The notes under the pieces: generated by a model
Seen by the model: the letters and a program-made list of their open reading frames with translations, nothing else
What the model was told of the DNA's origin: nothing
Databases searched by the model: none
Part shown: positions 47,054 through 54,888 of the stretch, in pieces
Numbering within the stretch: the first letter of the stretch is position 1
Layout of the letters: every line of letters begins with the position of its first letter
Position numbers and translations under genes: made by a program
Source of the DNA: Dyadobacter sp. CY343
GTDB taxonomy: Bacteria; Bacteroidota; Bacteroidia; Cytophagales; Spirosomataceae
Direction of reading: 5' to 3'
Length of the DNA: 64,000 nucleotides
Assembly: GCF_021390335.1 (NCBI RefSeq)
Contig: NZ_JAJUXK010000004.1
Span: forward strand, 1-64,000

Positions 47054-47145
47054 TCTGTAATTTCTTTGGCGCACATAAAATCAACCCTTTTAATCCATCC
47101 GAACATTGGATTTACCAGAAGCATGCAGATAGGTGAGTAAGAATT

Positions 47146-47460
47146 ATGTTCAAACCAGTTGAACTCCGGCGAGTTTGCAACGGCGACAATAGCATACACG
47201 TTTCTGAATTGGCGGTTGATAGTGCCATTTTCCATCTACATGAAGAAACCGCTGATTCCGGCTTTTTTAGTCCGAAATGTCATAACGGTACGACGGTAAC
47301 GATCGGTCTTTTTGTTCCCAATGTGGACACAGTAATGGATCGGGCAAGTGCCGCTGGCGGCGAAGTTGTATCGCCCGCTCAGGACTATGACTACGGCTAC
47401 CGCCAAGGTAAGATCAGGGACCCTTTTGGACACATTTGGATGATCGAGGCTGAGATTTAA
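47146..47460 (+). pseudogene. N-terminally truncated VOC/glyoxalase-type protein
   Basis: The 104-residue frame matches the second half of VOC (PhnB-like) proteins: SIHVSELAVDSAIFHLHEE, VTIGLFVPNVDTVMDRASAAG and YGYRQGKIRDPFGHIWMIE. The usual first beta-alpha-beta unit of about 30-35 residues is absent, and a TGA lies in frame at 47134-47136 just upstream. ATG 47146 begins in the middle of the domain (MFKPVELRRV would normally follow FYK). It is probably a remnant. Together with the ABC fragment it marks a deletion between two once-divergent genes. Confidence 0.7.
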
Positions 47461-47498
47461 CTCCTCATTTATTCCTTGACGTTCACCGAATTCGTAAA

Positions 47499-47521
47499 GG
47501 CTGGAAGAGTGACTTCCAGCC
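47499..47521. terminator. Hairpin after the VOC remnant
   Basis: GGCTGGAAG-AGTGA-CTTCCAGCC is a perfect 9-bp stem with a 5-base loop, 39 bp after the VOC stop and before the end of the convergent DUF4180 gene. A T-run is weak on both sides, so termination is only likely. Confidence 0.5.
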
Positions 47522-47571
47522 GCGGCCTCAAAAACATATGGGCAGATATTCTGTGAGTAAATCCGCGTCTG

Positions 47572-47946
47572 CTAACCAACTTTCAAAAGCCTATCCAACG
47601 CCTCCTCAACGCTTCCCAAAAAGTTAATCCTCCCGATCCTATTACTTTCGGAAATGAAATCCTGAATGCTTTTACCGGCATATTTTTCAAAATCACCCAC
47701 AATGGCCAGCCGCATCCGATAGTTTGAGAATTTTTGAAGTATCTCCCCGGCTATGCCCGTTTTCAGGTCGAAGAATGTTGGTGTGAGGTTTTCTTCGTGT
47801 ATGATGATGCTGTCAAACCCCTGGTAATAGAGATTGCCCAGTAGGTCGAGTCCATCTTCGGCGGTTTCAATGATCAGTTTGTCGGAAGTGACTTCGGCGA
47901 TTTGGATTTCGTTTTTTGTATGTGATGTAATGGTCATTTTCTTCAA
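47572..47946 (-). CDS. DUF4180 family protein
   Basis: This 124-residue protein has the DUF4180 pattern: IQIAEVTSDKLIIETAEDGLD, then LLGNLYYQGFDSIIIHEENL and FFDLKTGIAGEILQKFSNYR with RLAIVGDFEKY. The fold is STAS-like. DUF4180 has no established activity. A start three residues later (ATG at 47937) is also possible. It begins 13 bp after the Crp/Fnr gene and is therefore probably its operon partner. Confidence 0.87.
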   Translation of the reverse strand: MKKMTITSHTKNEIQIAEVTSDKLIIETAEDGLDLLGNLYYQGFDSIIIHEENLTPTFFDLKTGIAGEILQKFSNYRMRLAIVGDFEKYAGKSIQDFISESNRIGRINFLGSVEEALDRLLKVG

Positions 47947-47959
47947 TATTTAGGGCAGA

Positions 47960-48541
47960 TTACTTTCTTAAAGCCAGGTTTTTCTTGATCCGGCTTAGCG
48001 TTTCGGGGGCGATGCCGAGGTAGGAGGCGATCAGGTTTTGGGGGACGCGTTCGATCATTTTGGGGTTTGATTCTGCTAGCTTCACGTATTTTTCTTCGGC
48101 CGAATGTGTGATGGAGCTCATTAGCCGACGTTCCTTAGTGACAATGCTATTTTGGTAAAGGATGCGGAAATAACGGTCCATGATCGGGACGGCGAGCGTT
48201 AATGCTTCATAATTTTCCCGCGAGATCAGCAGTAACTCCGAATCTTCAATAGCATCAATGTTGAAAACGGCCGGCTCGCCCGACAAAAAGCTGTTGAAAT
48301 CGGATAGCCACCAGCCTTCCCAGCCGAAAACGCTCATGTGCTCGTCGCCCTTGTCATCCACATTGTAAGTCCGCAGCAGTCCTTTCGCTATAAAAGTCAG
48401 ATGCTTGCACACGTCGCCTTCCTGCAATAAATACTGGCGTTTTCTCAGTTTTTTGGAAATAAAAAAGGCCTTAATCGCCTCCTTATCCAGGTCCGAAAGC
48501 AAGACCTTTTCCTGGATGTGCTGAAAAAGTACTTCAATCAT
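47960..48541 (-). CDS. Crp/Fnr-type cyclic nucleotide-binding-fold regulator
   Basis: This 193-residue protein has an N-terminal cNMP-binding beta-barrel (about 20-110, with YLLQEGDVCKHLTFIAKGL) and a C-terminal helical region. The last helix pair ends NLIASYLGIAPETLSRIKKN, where the E-T-L-S-R recognition helix resembles that of FNR/Crp. No Fe-S cysteines are present, so it is not an oxygen sensor of the Fnr type. Ligand is unknown. Two matching palindromes lie in its own upstream region, so it is likely to regulate itself and the divergent reductase gene. Confidence 0.88.
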   Translation of the reverse strand: MIEVLFQHIQEKVLLSDLDKEAIKAFFISKKLRKRQYLLQEGDVCKHLTFIAKGLLRTYNVDDKGDEHMSVFGWEGWWLSDFNSFLSGEPAVFNIDAIEDSELLLISRENYEALTLAVPIMDRYFRILYQNSIVTKERRLMSSITHSAEEKYVKLAESNPKMIERVPQNLIASYLGIAPETLSRIKKNLALRK

Positions 48542-48577
48542 AACTAATCACATTTACGCCGGCAAAGATAGGAATGC

Positions 48578-48614
48578 TTGATTTAGATCAACTGCATTAC
48601 TTGACGCAGGTCAA
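48578..48614. promoter_or_regulatory. Two Fnr-like operator boxes, spaced 23 bp
   Basis: TTGAT-TTAG-ATCAA (48578-48591) and TTGAC-GCAG-GTCAA (48601-48614) are both perfect 5-4-5 palindromes with the geometry of the Crp/Fnr box. They lie between the divergent regulator (start 48541) and reductase (start 48681) genes. A TAATTTTG promoter box for the reductase is at 48637-48644. The first box also overlaps a perfect 13-bp inverted repeat, AATGCTTGATTTA at 48573-48585, with its partner at 48651-48663. Confidence 0.7.
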
Positions 48615-48680
48615 TGTCAGTCGCTTCCGGGTGTGGTAATTTTGTAACATTAAATCAAGCATTGAGAAATTCCCAAGCAC

Positions 48681-49748
48681 ATGACAAATATTGCATTAGT
48701 AGTAGGCGCAACCGGCATCACCGGAAGCAACCTCGCAGAAAAACTGATTGAAAAAGGCTGGATCACTTATGGCCTTTCCCGTAATCCAAATACAGAAATT
48801 GAAGGTCTGAAACCCATTGCGGCAGACCTGCTCAATCCCGCTGATCTGGCAGCGAAATTGGCGGAGGTAGCGCCTACCCACGTTTTCTTTACAAGTTGGA
48901 TGCGAAATGATACGGAAGCGGAAAATATCCGCGTCAACAGCGCAATGGTCAGGAATTTATTGGACAGCCTTTCTGCACGGAAATCCGTCCAGCATGTTGC
49001 GTTGGTAACGGGGCTTAAACATTATTTGGGGCCGTTTGAGGCTTATGCAAAGGCAGGCACTTTGCCCGAAACGCCTGTCCGCGAAGAACATCCCCGGCTC
49101 GATCTGGAAAACTTTTACTATGCCCAGGAAGACGAAGTGTATGCTGCCGCTGAGCGTGACGGTTTTACATGGAGCATTCACAGGCCGCATTCCGTGGTGG
49201 GAAAAGCGATTGGTAATCTGATGAACATTGGCACGACACTGGCAGTTTACGCAAGCATTTGTAAAGAAACCGGCAGGCCATTCCAATTTCCCGGATCAGC
49301 CGAGCAATGGAACGGATTATCAGACGTCACCGATGCGAAACTGCTGGCTGAACACATGATCTGGGCTGCCACCACCGAAGCTGCGCATAATGAAGCATTC
49401 AATGTTGCGAATGGCGACCTTTTCCGCTGGAAATGGCTTTGGAAGCAAATAGCAGACTGGTTTGCAATTGAGCCTGCTGGTTTTGGAGGGGAAATTCGTC
49501 CATTAGAAAAAGAAATGGCAAACGACGCTCCGGCATGGAAAGAGATTGCCGCCAAATACAATTTGAAAGAATCCGATATCAACCGCCTTGCTTCCGCCTG
49601 GCATACGGACCTTGATCTGGGCCGCCCCTTGGAGGTTATGACCGACATGTCCAAAAGCCGCAAATTGGGTTTTACAGGTTATCAGGATACGCGTGATTCG
49701 TTTTTTGATTTGTTTAAAAGGCTGAGATCGGAGAATTTGATCCCGTAA
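48681..49748 (+). CDS. SDR-type oxidoreductase, PRISE-like (progesterone 5-beta-reductase family)
   Basis: This 355-residue protein has an atypical SDR Rossmann start ALVVGATGITGSNLAEKL at residues 5-22 and the PRISE features: VFFTSWMRNDTEAENIRVN, LVTGLKHYLGPFEAYA with a Tyr, FYYAQEDEVYAA and WSIHRPHSVVGKAIGN. Members reduce enone substrates with NADPH. In bacteria the substrate is unknown. It is divergent from the Crp/Fnr gene with the double operator between them, so it is a probable regulatory target. The next gene lies 99 bp on. Confidence 0.88.
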   Translation: MTNIALVVGATGITGSNLAEKLIEKGWITYGLSRNPNTEIEGLKPIAADLLNPADLAAKLAEVAPTHVFFTSWMRNDTEAENIRVNSAMVRNLLDSLSARKSVQHVALVTGLKHYLGPFEAYAKAGTLPETPVREEHPRLDLENFYYAQEDEVYAAAERDGFTWSIHRPHSVVGKAIGNLMNIGTTLAVYASICKETGRPFQFPGSAEQWNGLSDVTDAKLLAEHMIWAATTEAAHNEAFNVANGDLFRWKWLWKQIADWFAIEPAGFGGEIRPLEKEMANDAPAWKEIAAKYNLKESDINRLASAWHTDLDLGRPLEVMTDMSKSRKLGFTGYQDTRDSFFDLFKRLRSENLIP

Positions 49749-49847
49749 ATTCCGAAATACAGCATTGAGTAAGCAATGCTCATGATCATGTAATATATTA
49801 TCTATATTTCGGAACAATTAAATTTTCTAACTCAAAGATGTCCAGCC

Positions 49848-50273
49848 ATGAGAACTAAACTCATTTTGTCGTTTTTGCTTTTAACCTGCTTTGTTGCATT
49901 TAGCCGGGAAAAAAATCTTGAAAAATCAAAAAAACAGGACATTACTGTGGATGAAAAAGGCCTGATCAAGATATGTGTAATGTATCCGTTTGCCGAAGGT
50001 AAAACGTTCAATATGGAGTATTACGAAACGAAGCATATGCCGATGGTGGCGGGTTATCTAGGGTCAAATCTGGTAAAATACACGATTGAAAAAGGGCTTT
50101 CTAGCGGTATTCCCAATCAACCATTACCGTTTATGGCGATTGGAACATTCTATGTAAAAAGCTTGAGTGAGTATCAAGCGGCAATTGCTCCAAACCGGGA
50201 TGCCATCCGCGCAGATTTCGCAAATTATACTAACGTTACGCCTGTCATTTTGGTGAGCGAGGTGGTTAAATAG
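49848..50273 (+). CDS. EthD-family protein, exported
   Basis: This 141-residue protein has a signal peptide at about 1-20 (LILSFLLLTCFVAFS) and an EthD-type ferredoxin-like domain: IKICVMYPFAEGKTFNMEYY, ETKHMPMVAGYLGSNLVKY and a late VTPVILVSEVV. EthD proteins are associated with ether and hydrocarbon degradation, but many members lack a defined activity. Secretion is unusual for the family. It ends before a hairpin terminator. Confidence 0.78.
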   Translation: MRTKLILSFLLLTCFVAFSREKNLEKSKKQDITVDEKGLIKICVMYPFAEGKTFNMEYYETKHMPMVAGYLGSNLVKYTIEKGLSSGIPNQPLPFMAIGTFYVKSLSEYQAAIAPNRDAIRADFANYTNVTPVILVSEVVK

Positions 50274-50364
50274 ATTTAAGCAGCCCCTTTGCAATGTAAC
50301 GGAGCCACAAACCGGGCTTACGGTTATCAGCATACGTATAGCTGGACTATCGCGTTAGCAAACC

Positions 50365-50404
50365 AAAATGGCCGGGCAGAAAAATTTCAGCCCGGCCATT
50401 TTAT
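50365..50404. terminator. Strong bidirectional terminator
   Basis: AAAATGGCCGGGC and GCCCGGCCATTTT pair across a short A/T loop, followed by ATTT. It lies between convergent genes, 90 bp after the EthD-like gene. Confidence 0.88.
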
Positions 50405-50433
50405 TTCCTGACAACTATGCAGCGCCGGTCGTC

Positions 50434-51255
50434 TTATTCCTGAATGAAAGCCAGAATATCTTTATTAATCGTTTCGGCTTCAGTAGTCGGCATTCCGTGT
50501 GGGAAACCTGGATATGTGATCAATTTGCCGTTTTTCAAAAGCTTAGCTGCCTTCACTCCAGTGAGCTCATAAGGCACGATCTGGTCGTCTTCTCCGTGCA
50601 GCACCAATACCGGGATATCAACATTTTGAAGATCTTCGGTAAAATCTGTTGCAGAAAATGCCTTTATACATTCATAATGGGCAAGAATGCTTCCCATCAT
50701 GCCCTGGCGCCACCAGTTGTCGCGAATTCCCTGCTTTTCAACAGCGCCTTCGCGGTTGTAACCGTAAAATGCCTCTGAGAAGTCCTTGAAATACTGCGGT
50801 CTTTGCGTGGCGGTCATCTCGCGGATTTCATCAAAAACGCTTATCGGCACACCGTCCGGATTGTTATCTGTCTGCACCATAATCGGCGTAACAGCACTCA
50901 CCAGCACCGCTTTTGCCACCCTGCCTTTTCCATGTTTGTTCACATAGCGTATCACTTCGCCCCCACCCGTAGAGTGACCGACGTGTATGGCATCTTTAAG
51001 ATCCAGATGCGCAACGAGTTCGGCTACATCGGCAGCGTAAGTATCCATTTCATGGCCTTCAAAAGTTTGGGAAGAACGTCCGTGCCCGCGACGATCGTGG
51101 GCGATAACGCGGAAGCCTTTTTGGAGGAAAAACATCATTTGAGTGTCCCAGTCATCGCCGGAAAGTGGCCAGCCGTGGTGAAATACAATAGGTTGTCCGG
51201 TACCCCAGTCTTTGTAAAACATGGTGGCCCCATCTCTTAGCTGCAAAGTGCTCAT
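50434..51255 (-). CDS. Alpha/beta hydrolase, chloroperoxidase-like
   Basis: The ATG at 51255 (MSTLQLRDGA) is preferred over an in-frame start 63 bp upstream because the family begins here. The 273-residue product has the catalytic triad pattern of haloperoxidase-type hydrolases: Ser95 in HVGHSTGGG, an acid in VLHGEDDQIVP and the His in GFPHGMP, with the oxyanion region FHHGWPLSGDDWD. It probably hydrolyses small esters or perhydrolyses acetate; a cofactor-free haloperoxidase activity is typical of close relatives. It stands alone. Confidence 0.88.
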   Translation of the reverse strand: MSTLQLRDGATMFYKDWGTGQPIVFHHGWPLSGDDWDTQMMFFLQKGFRVIAHDRRGHGRSSQTFEGHEMDTYAADVAELVAHLDLKDAIHVGHSTGGGEVIRYVNKHGKGRVAKAVLVSAVTPIMVQTDNNPDGVPISVFDEIREMTATQRPQYFKDFSEAFYGYNREGAVEKQGIRDNWWRQGMMGSILAHYECIKAFSATDFTEDLQNVDIPVLVLHGEDDQIVPYELTGVKAAKLLKNGKLITYPGFPHGMPTTEAETINKDILAFIQE

Positions 51256-51402
51256 GATTTTATTATTTGAGAGTGAAAATGATCTCGACAATAACGCAAG
51301 TTTCGGATCACTTTTCAAGCACCAAATGTGAATCTTGTGTGAACGTTTCCACGATATTTACTAAAACACCTTACCTTGTGGGGCGGTATAATTATTTGGG
51401 AA

Positions 51403-52176
51403 ATGAGCGAGACTAAATTTAATATTGCGGTATTGATCGATGGCGACAATGCCCAGGCGAAGTTTATGAAGGAAATGCTGGAAGAGGTTTCCAAATATGG
51501 GAAAGCCACGATCCGGCGGATTTACGGCGACTGGACTACTTCGCACATGAACAGCTGGAAAGATACGGTCAACAACCATTCAATCAGCCCGATACAAAAA
51601 TTTTCCTACACAACCGGCAAAAACTCAACCGACAGCTCGCTCATCATTGACGCGATGGATATCCTGCACAGCAAAAGCGTCGACGGGTTTTGCATTGTTT
51701 CCAGCGACAGCGATTATACCGGATTGGCTAAAAGGATCCGCGAGGAAGGTTTGTTTGTAATGGGGATCGGCAGAAAAACAACTCCGCTGGCATTCGTGAA
51801 TTCCTGCGAGATTTTCACTTTCAGCGAAAACCTTATTGCTGAACTGGATACTGCAACAGAAGAGCCTGAGATCAAAAAAGTAGATGTAACACCGCAGGAA
51901 CAGATTCGGAAAGGCGTCAGAAAGCCCGCCGAAAAGCAGAAATTCCCCAAAATAGACATCAGCGTGATCGATAAAGCATTCGAAATATCGACCAACGAGG
52001 AAGAAGAAGCGCTCATTTCGAAAGTAGGATCCTCCCTCCGAAAAATAGACCCAAGCTTCGACTCCCGAACCTACGGCTTCAAGACTTTGACCCAACTCCT
52101 GAAGAGTCTGTCCAAATACAAGATCGTTAATAACTCTGTGAATGGTTTGAACCACCCTCTGATCAAACTTAAATAA
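51403..52176 (+). CDS. NYN-domain protein with C-terminal OST-HTH/LOTUS domain
   Basis: The ATG at 51403 (MSETKFNIAVLIDGDNAQ) begins the NYN PIN-like nuclease fold. The acidic residues of IDGDNAQ, DSSLIIDAMDIL and SSDSDYTGLAKRIRE form the expected metal site, as in LabA-type proteins. After a Lys/Pro/Glu-rich linker (about 145-180) the last 70 residues (SKVGSSLRKIDPSFDSRTYG, then FKTLTQLLKSLSKYKI) fit an OST-HTH/LOTUS domain. NYN proteins are proposed RNases; target RNAs are unknown. Length 257. It is a single gene followed by an ArsR gene. Confidence 0.88.
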   Translation: MSETKFNIAVLIDGDNAQAKFMKEMLEEVSKYGKATIRRIYGDWTTSHMNSWKDTVNNHSISPIQKFSYTTGKNSTDSSLIIDAMDILHSKSVDGFCIVSSDSDYTGLAKRIREEGLFVMGIGRKTTPLAFVNSCEIFTFSENLIAELDTATEEPEIKKVDVTPQEQIRKGVRKPAEKQKFPKIDISVIDKAFEISTNEEEEALISKVGSSLRKIDPSFDSRTYGFKTLTQLLKSLSKYKIVNNSVNGLNHPLIKLK

Positions 52177-52196
52177 CACTCCAAATTTTAAAAAAC

Positions 52197-52249
52197 TTGC
52201 GTAAGCAAATACTTACATATATATTTGTGTAAGCATTTACTTACATATT
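52197..52249 (+). promoter_or_regulatory. Promoter and two operators of the first ArsR-SRPBCC operon
   Basis: A Bacteroidetes-type promoter is visible: TTG at 52197-52199, then TATATTTG at 52220-52227 with a 20-bp spacer. Two palindromes GTAAG-CAAATA-CTTAC (52201-52216) and GTAAG-CATTTA-CTTAC (52229-52244) flank the -7 box. Repressor binding here would block transcription, as expected for an ArsR autorepressor. Confidence 0.75.
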
Positions 52250-52591
52250 ATGTCTATTGAAGCAAGAAGGGATGTTTTTCAGGCCATAGCGGATCCTACA
52301 CGGCGACAGATTATCAACCTGATCGTGCAGAAACCTATGAACCTCAATGCGATCGCTGACAATTTTCAGATCAGCCGGCCCGCCATTTCTCAGCATATTA
52401 AAATTCTGACAGAATGCGGAATGGTGGTGGTGAGGCAGGAAGGTCGGGAGCGGTTTTGCGAAGCGAAGCTGGAAAGCTTGAGTGAAGTGGCAACCTGGGT
52501 GGATCAGTACAAGCAATTCTGGAAGGAAAAACTGGATTCACTGGATAGTTACCTAACTAAAATTCAGTCTAAAAATCCGGAAAACGAATAG
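52250..52591 (+). CDS. ArsR-type winged-helix repressor
   Basis: This 113-residue protein has a winged helix: [20 protein letters not shown], then NAIADNFQISRPAISQHIKI and LTECGMVVVRQEGRERFC. It resembles ArsR-like repressors paired with SRPBCC proteins. It lacks the metal-binding CxC motif of arsenic regulators, so the effector is probably not arsenite. It starts right after its double operator and is 31 bp upstream of the SRPBCC gene. Confidence 0.93.
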   Translation: MSIEARRDVFQAIADPTRRQIINLIVQKPMNLNAIADNFQISRPAISQHIKILTECGMVVVRQEGRERFCEAKLESLSEVATWVDQYKQFWKEKLDSLDSYLTKIQSKNPENE

Positions 52592-52622
52592 TCAAATACA
52601 AATCAATCAAACAATCAAAAAC

Positions 52623-53135
52623 ATGGAAAAGCAAGCAGACAAAAAAGCGGGTTTGAAAATTGTGCGGGAGTTTAAAGCGCCTAAAACACTGGTTTTCGAC
52701 GCATTTGCGACTCCGGAAGCATTTGCAGCATGGTGGGGACCGGCGGGCAGCCAATTGTCGGTCGAGCGTTTTGATTTTCGTCCGGGCGGCAGTACGCATT
52801 ACAAAATGGATGGAAACGGGCACGTGATGTGGGGTTTGTTTCAATACAAAAACATCCAGCGCGCCGACCTGCTCGAATTCATTAATTCCTTCGCCGACGC
52901 AGAAGGCAATATCATCACCTCCCCTTTCCCGATGGATTTTCCGCTGGAAGTATTTAACAAAATCACACTGGAAGAAAATGACGGAATCACCACGCTGACA
53001 ATCCAGGGGCATCCGCTTAACGCTACGCCTGCTCAGGAAGAGACGTATTTTTCAATTATGGATAGTATGGAGCAAGGTTTCGGCGGGACGTTCGATCAGC
53101 TGGAAGCTTATTTGGAGGAAAGACAGGCCGGGTAA
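52623..53135 (+). CDS. SRPBCC (AHSA1/START-like) protein
   Basis: This 170-residue protein has the AHSA1 pattern: IVREFKAPKTLVFDAFATPE, AFAAWWGPAG, FDFRPGG, and the late EQGFGGTFDQLEAYLEE. The helix-grip fold holds a hydrophobic ligand cavity. In many bacteria the gene follows an ArsR repressor, as here, but the ligand is unknown. A paralogous pair is at 61372-62200. Confidence 0.92.
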   Translation: MEKQADKKAGLKIVREFKAPKTLVFDAFATPEAFAAWWGPAGSQLSVERFDFRPGGSTHYKMDGNGHVMWGLFQYKNIQRADLLEFINSFADAEGNIITSPFPMDFPLEVFNKITLEENDGITTLTIQGHPLNATPAQEETYFSIMDSMEQGFGGTFDQLEAYLEERQAG

Positions 53136-53161
53136 TGCGATATTCCCTTGCTTAATGTGGT

Positions 53162-53332
53162 TCAGGATTTGAGAAATTCCTTGGGGATTGGATTGTGTTC
53201 TAGGAAAATTTTCATTTCCTGAGCTTTCCGTGATAATGGTTTAGGGATGGTTTCGCCTGACTGCGATGCCTCCCTTTTTCCGAGGTTCTTACTCGAAGAA
53301 TTCTCTTTTTTTACTATTGTTGAAGTAGCCAT
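53162..53332 (-). CDS. Hypothetical small protein, 56 aa
   Basis: An ATG at 53332 begins MATSTIVKKENSSSKNLGKR and ends AQEMKIFLEHNPIPKEFLKS. The protein is polar and basic, with no membrane segment. A TTG 33 bp upstream is another possible start. The C-terminal part looks like a real short helix. It has no known domain; support is modest. Confidence 0.45.
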   Translation of the reverse strand: MATSTIVKKENSSSKNLGKREASQSGETIPKPLSRKAQEMKIFLEHNPIPKEFLKS

Positions 53333-53365
53333 ATTTTTCAGAAGTGTTAGTTGAAATTTAACCAA

Positions 53366-53542
53366 TCATTTCAGGTTTAACAAAAATGCCCCATAATTGG
53401 TGTTCGGCTGGAACAGCTCCCACCTTCCTGATCTACCAAATGGCCAGGCTCCAATTAAATCAGGGTTTGCTTCACGATCCACTTTGAATCCATAAACATG
53501 ATGTCGCTCGGTGAGATATGCTAAATGCTTTAGCCAACGGTT
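53366..53542 (-). pseudogene. Startless coding-like fragment in frame after the 257-aa gene
   Basis: Directly after the TGA of the upstream gene, and in its frame, the sequence continues NRWLKHLAYLTERHHVYGFK, then VDREANPDLIGAWPFGRSGR and WELFQPNTNYGAFLLNLK, ending in TGA. It has 58 sense codons and no ATG. It looks like the C-terminal remnant of a protein gene, or an extension lost by a nonsense mutation. Confidence 0.4.
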
Positions 53543-54316
53543 TCAAAACCCATACTCCACTCCTTCCGGCAGCGCTTCCACGGCTACTTTCATCCATTTC
53601 CCTTTGATCCTGATCACCACGATATCGCGGTCTTTGTCGTAGAAAATGGTACCGTCGCCGCCGTTTTTTAGTTCTTTGTAGTTTACGTATTTAGCGTCTT
53701 TTTCAGCGTTTTGCTCGTCGTCGCCTTCGGGTTTTGTGGTTGAAATGTCTGTTTTTCCGATCGAGCCCAGGGTCAATGCATTAGTCAGTTTCAGTGAACC
53801 GTAGAATAATGCTTTGTCGCGGCCGAACATGAATGAATGCTGACGCACATCGGAGCCGATTTTGAACCAGTTATAGACTGTTTCGTCGTGGTTGTAAACG
53901 GTTGAATAATAGTATAGTTCTGCAACCGGCTTTTCCATTTCAACATGCTTGTTGACGAGCATCGTAATCCGCGATTTGTCATCTTTGGCATAACCCTCAA
54001 AAACATGGTACCCCCAGCGTTTCTTGTTCCGCTCCTCCGCATTTCCCCGCACCTGGATCATATAGGGCGTGCTCAAAATGCCATTAACAGTAGTGTACAT
54101 CGGGGTCTTGGAAGGTACGAATCCAAAGCTGTAACCACGCTCTTTCCAGCGGTTCCAGGTTGTATCAATGTCGGATTGTAGCTCAATGCGCTTTTGACCG
54201 GAGAATTCACTTCCCTTTACCAGATTATAGTATTTAGTAAATGATGAATCCGGCTTCTGCTGGGCAAATGCAACATTTGAAATAATAAAAAAGAAAAAGA
54301 GCTGAGGTAATTTCAT
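53543..54316 (-). CDS. Secreted hypothetical protein
   Basis: This 257-residue protein has a signal peptide (about 1-18, ending AFAQ). The mature part is beta-rich and Tyr-rich: FVPSKTPMYTTVNGILSTPY, WGYHVFEGYAKDD and ELYYYSTVYNHDETVYNWFK. No family is recognised. The end (EGVEYGF) is followed in frame by the startless fragment described separately. Function unknown. Confidence 0.7.
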   Translation of the reverse strand: MKLPQLFFFFIISNVAFAQQKPDSSFTKYYNLVKGSEFSGQKRIELQSDIDTTWNRWKERGYSFGFVPSKTPMYTTVNGILSTPYMIQVRGNAEERNKKRWGYHVFEGYAKDDKSRITMLVNKHVEMEKPVAELYYYSTVYNHDETVYNWFKIGSDVRQHSFMFGRDKALFYGSLKLTNALTLGSIGKTDISTTKPEGDDEQNAEKDAKYVNYKELKNGGDGTIFYDKDRDIVVIRIKGKWMKVAVEALPEGVEYGF

Positions 54317-54457
54317 AATGCCTGTATGAATTTATGAGTGATTGATTTAGGTTGATCAATAAAGAAAAAAGCAGGTTAAGGAAAAAATGAAATGCCTTTT
54401 TGCTAATTTGAAACCCATTATTCTGCATTGCTTTGACATAGCTAAACCTTAAAAAAA

Positions 54458-54880
54458 ATGATCAAGCCACTTTATCCTTGCCTTTGGTTCGATGGAAATG
54501 CCAAAGAGGCCGCAGACTATTATTGCTCGATTTTTAAAAGCTCCAAAATCACGTCTGAAAATCCAATGGTAGTCACATTCGAGCTGAATGGTTTCAAATT
54601 TATGGGGCTAAATGGCGGGCCGCAATATCAATTTTCGCCTGCTACTTCTTTTGTAGTTGAATGCGATACGCAGGAGGAAATCGACTATTACTGGGAGACT
54701 CTGGGTGCAGGCGGGGTTTATAACAAATGCGGCTGGCTCGACGATAAGTTTGGTATGTCGTGGCAAGTGGTACCGGCGGTTCTCCCGAAACTGATGTCCG
54801 ACCCTGAAAAAGCGCCGCGGGTAATAGAGGCTTTTATGCAAATGTCGAAGTTTGATATTGCGGCATTGGAAGGCGCGTGA
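54458..54880 (+). CDS. VOC family (PhnB-like) protein
   Basis: This 140-residue protein starts MIKPLYPCLWFDGNAKEAAD and continues with YYCSIF, typical of PhnB/3-demethylubiquinone-methyltransferase-like VOC proteins. The beta-alpha-beta-beta-beta units are marked by VTFELNGFKFMGLNGG, ATSFVVECDTQEEIDYYWET and CGWLDDKFGMSWQVVP. The metal-binding residues of glyoxalases are not all evident. Enzyme activity is unknown. It is followed by a triple GC-rich repeat. Confidence 0.85.
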   Translation: MIKPLYPCLWFDGNAKEAADYYCSIFKSSKITSENPMVVTFELNGFKFMGLNGGPQYQFSPATSFVVECDTQEEIDYYWETLGAGGVYNKCGWLDDKFGMSWQVVPAVLPKLMSDPEKAPRVIEAFMQMSKFDIAALEGA

Positions 54881-54888
54881 GGTGCCCC

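Noticed and set aside
46927..47235. 102-codon minus-strand frame across the ABC/VOC junction
   Set aside because: It reads the permease remnant in the wrong frame and the VOC remnant antisense, so it is not a gene.
51625..52179. 184-codon minus-strand frame opposite the NYN gene
   Set aside because: The NYN frame has clear motifs; the opposite frame is an artefact of codon use.
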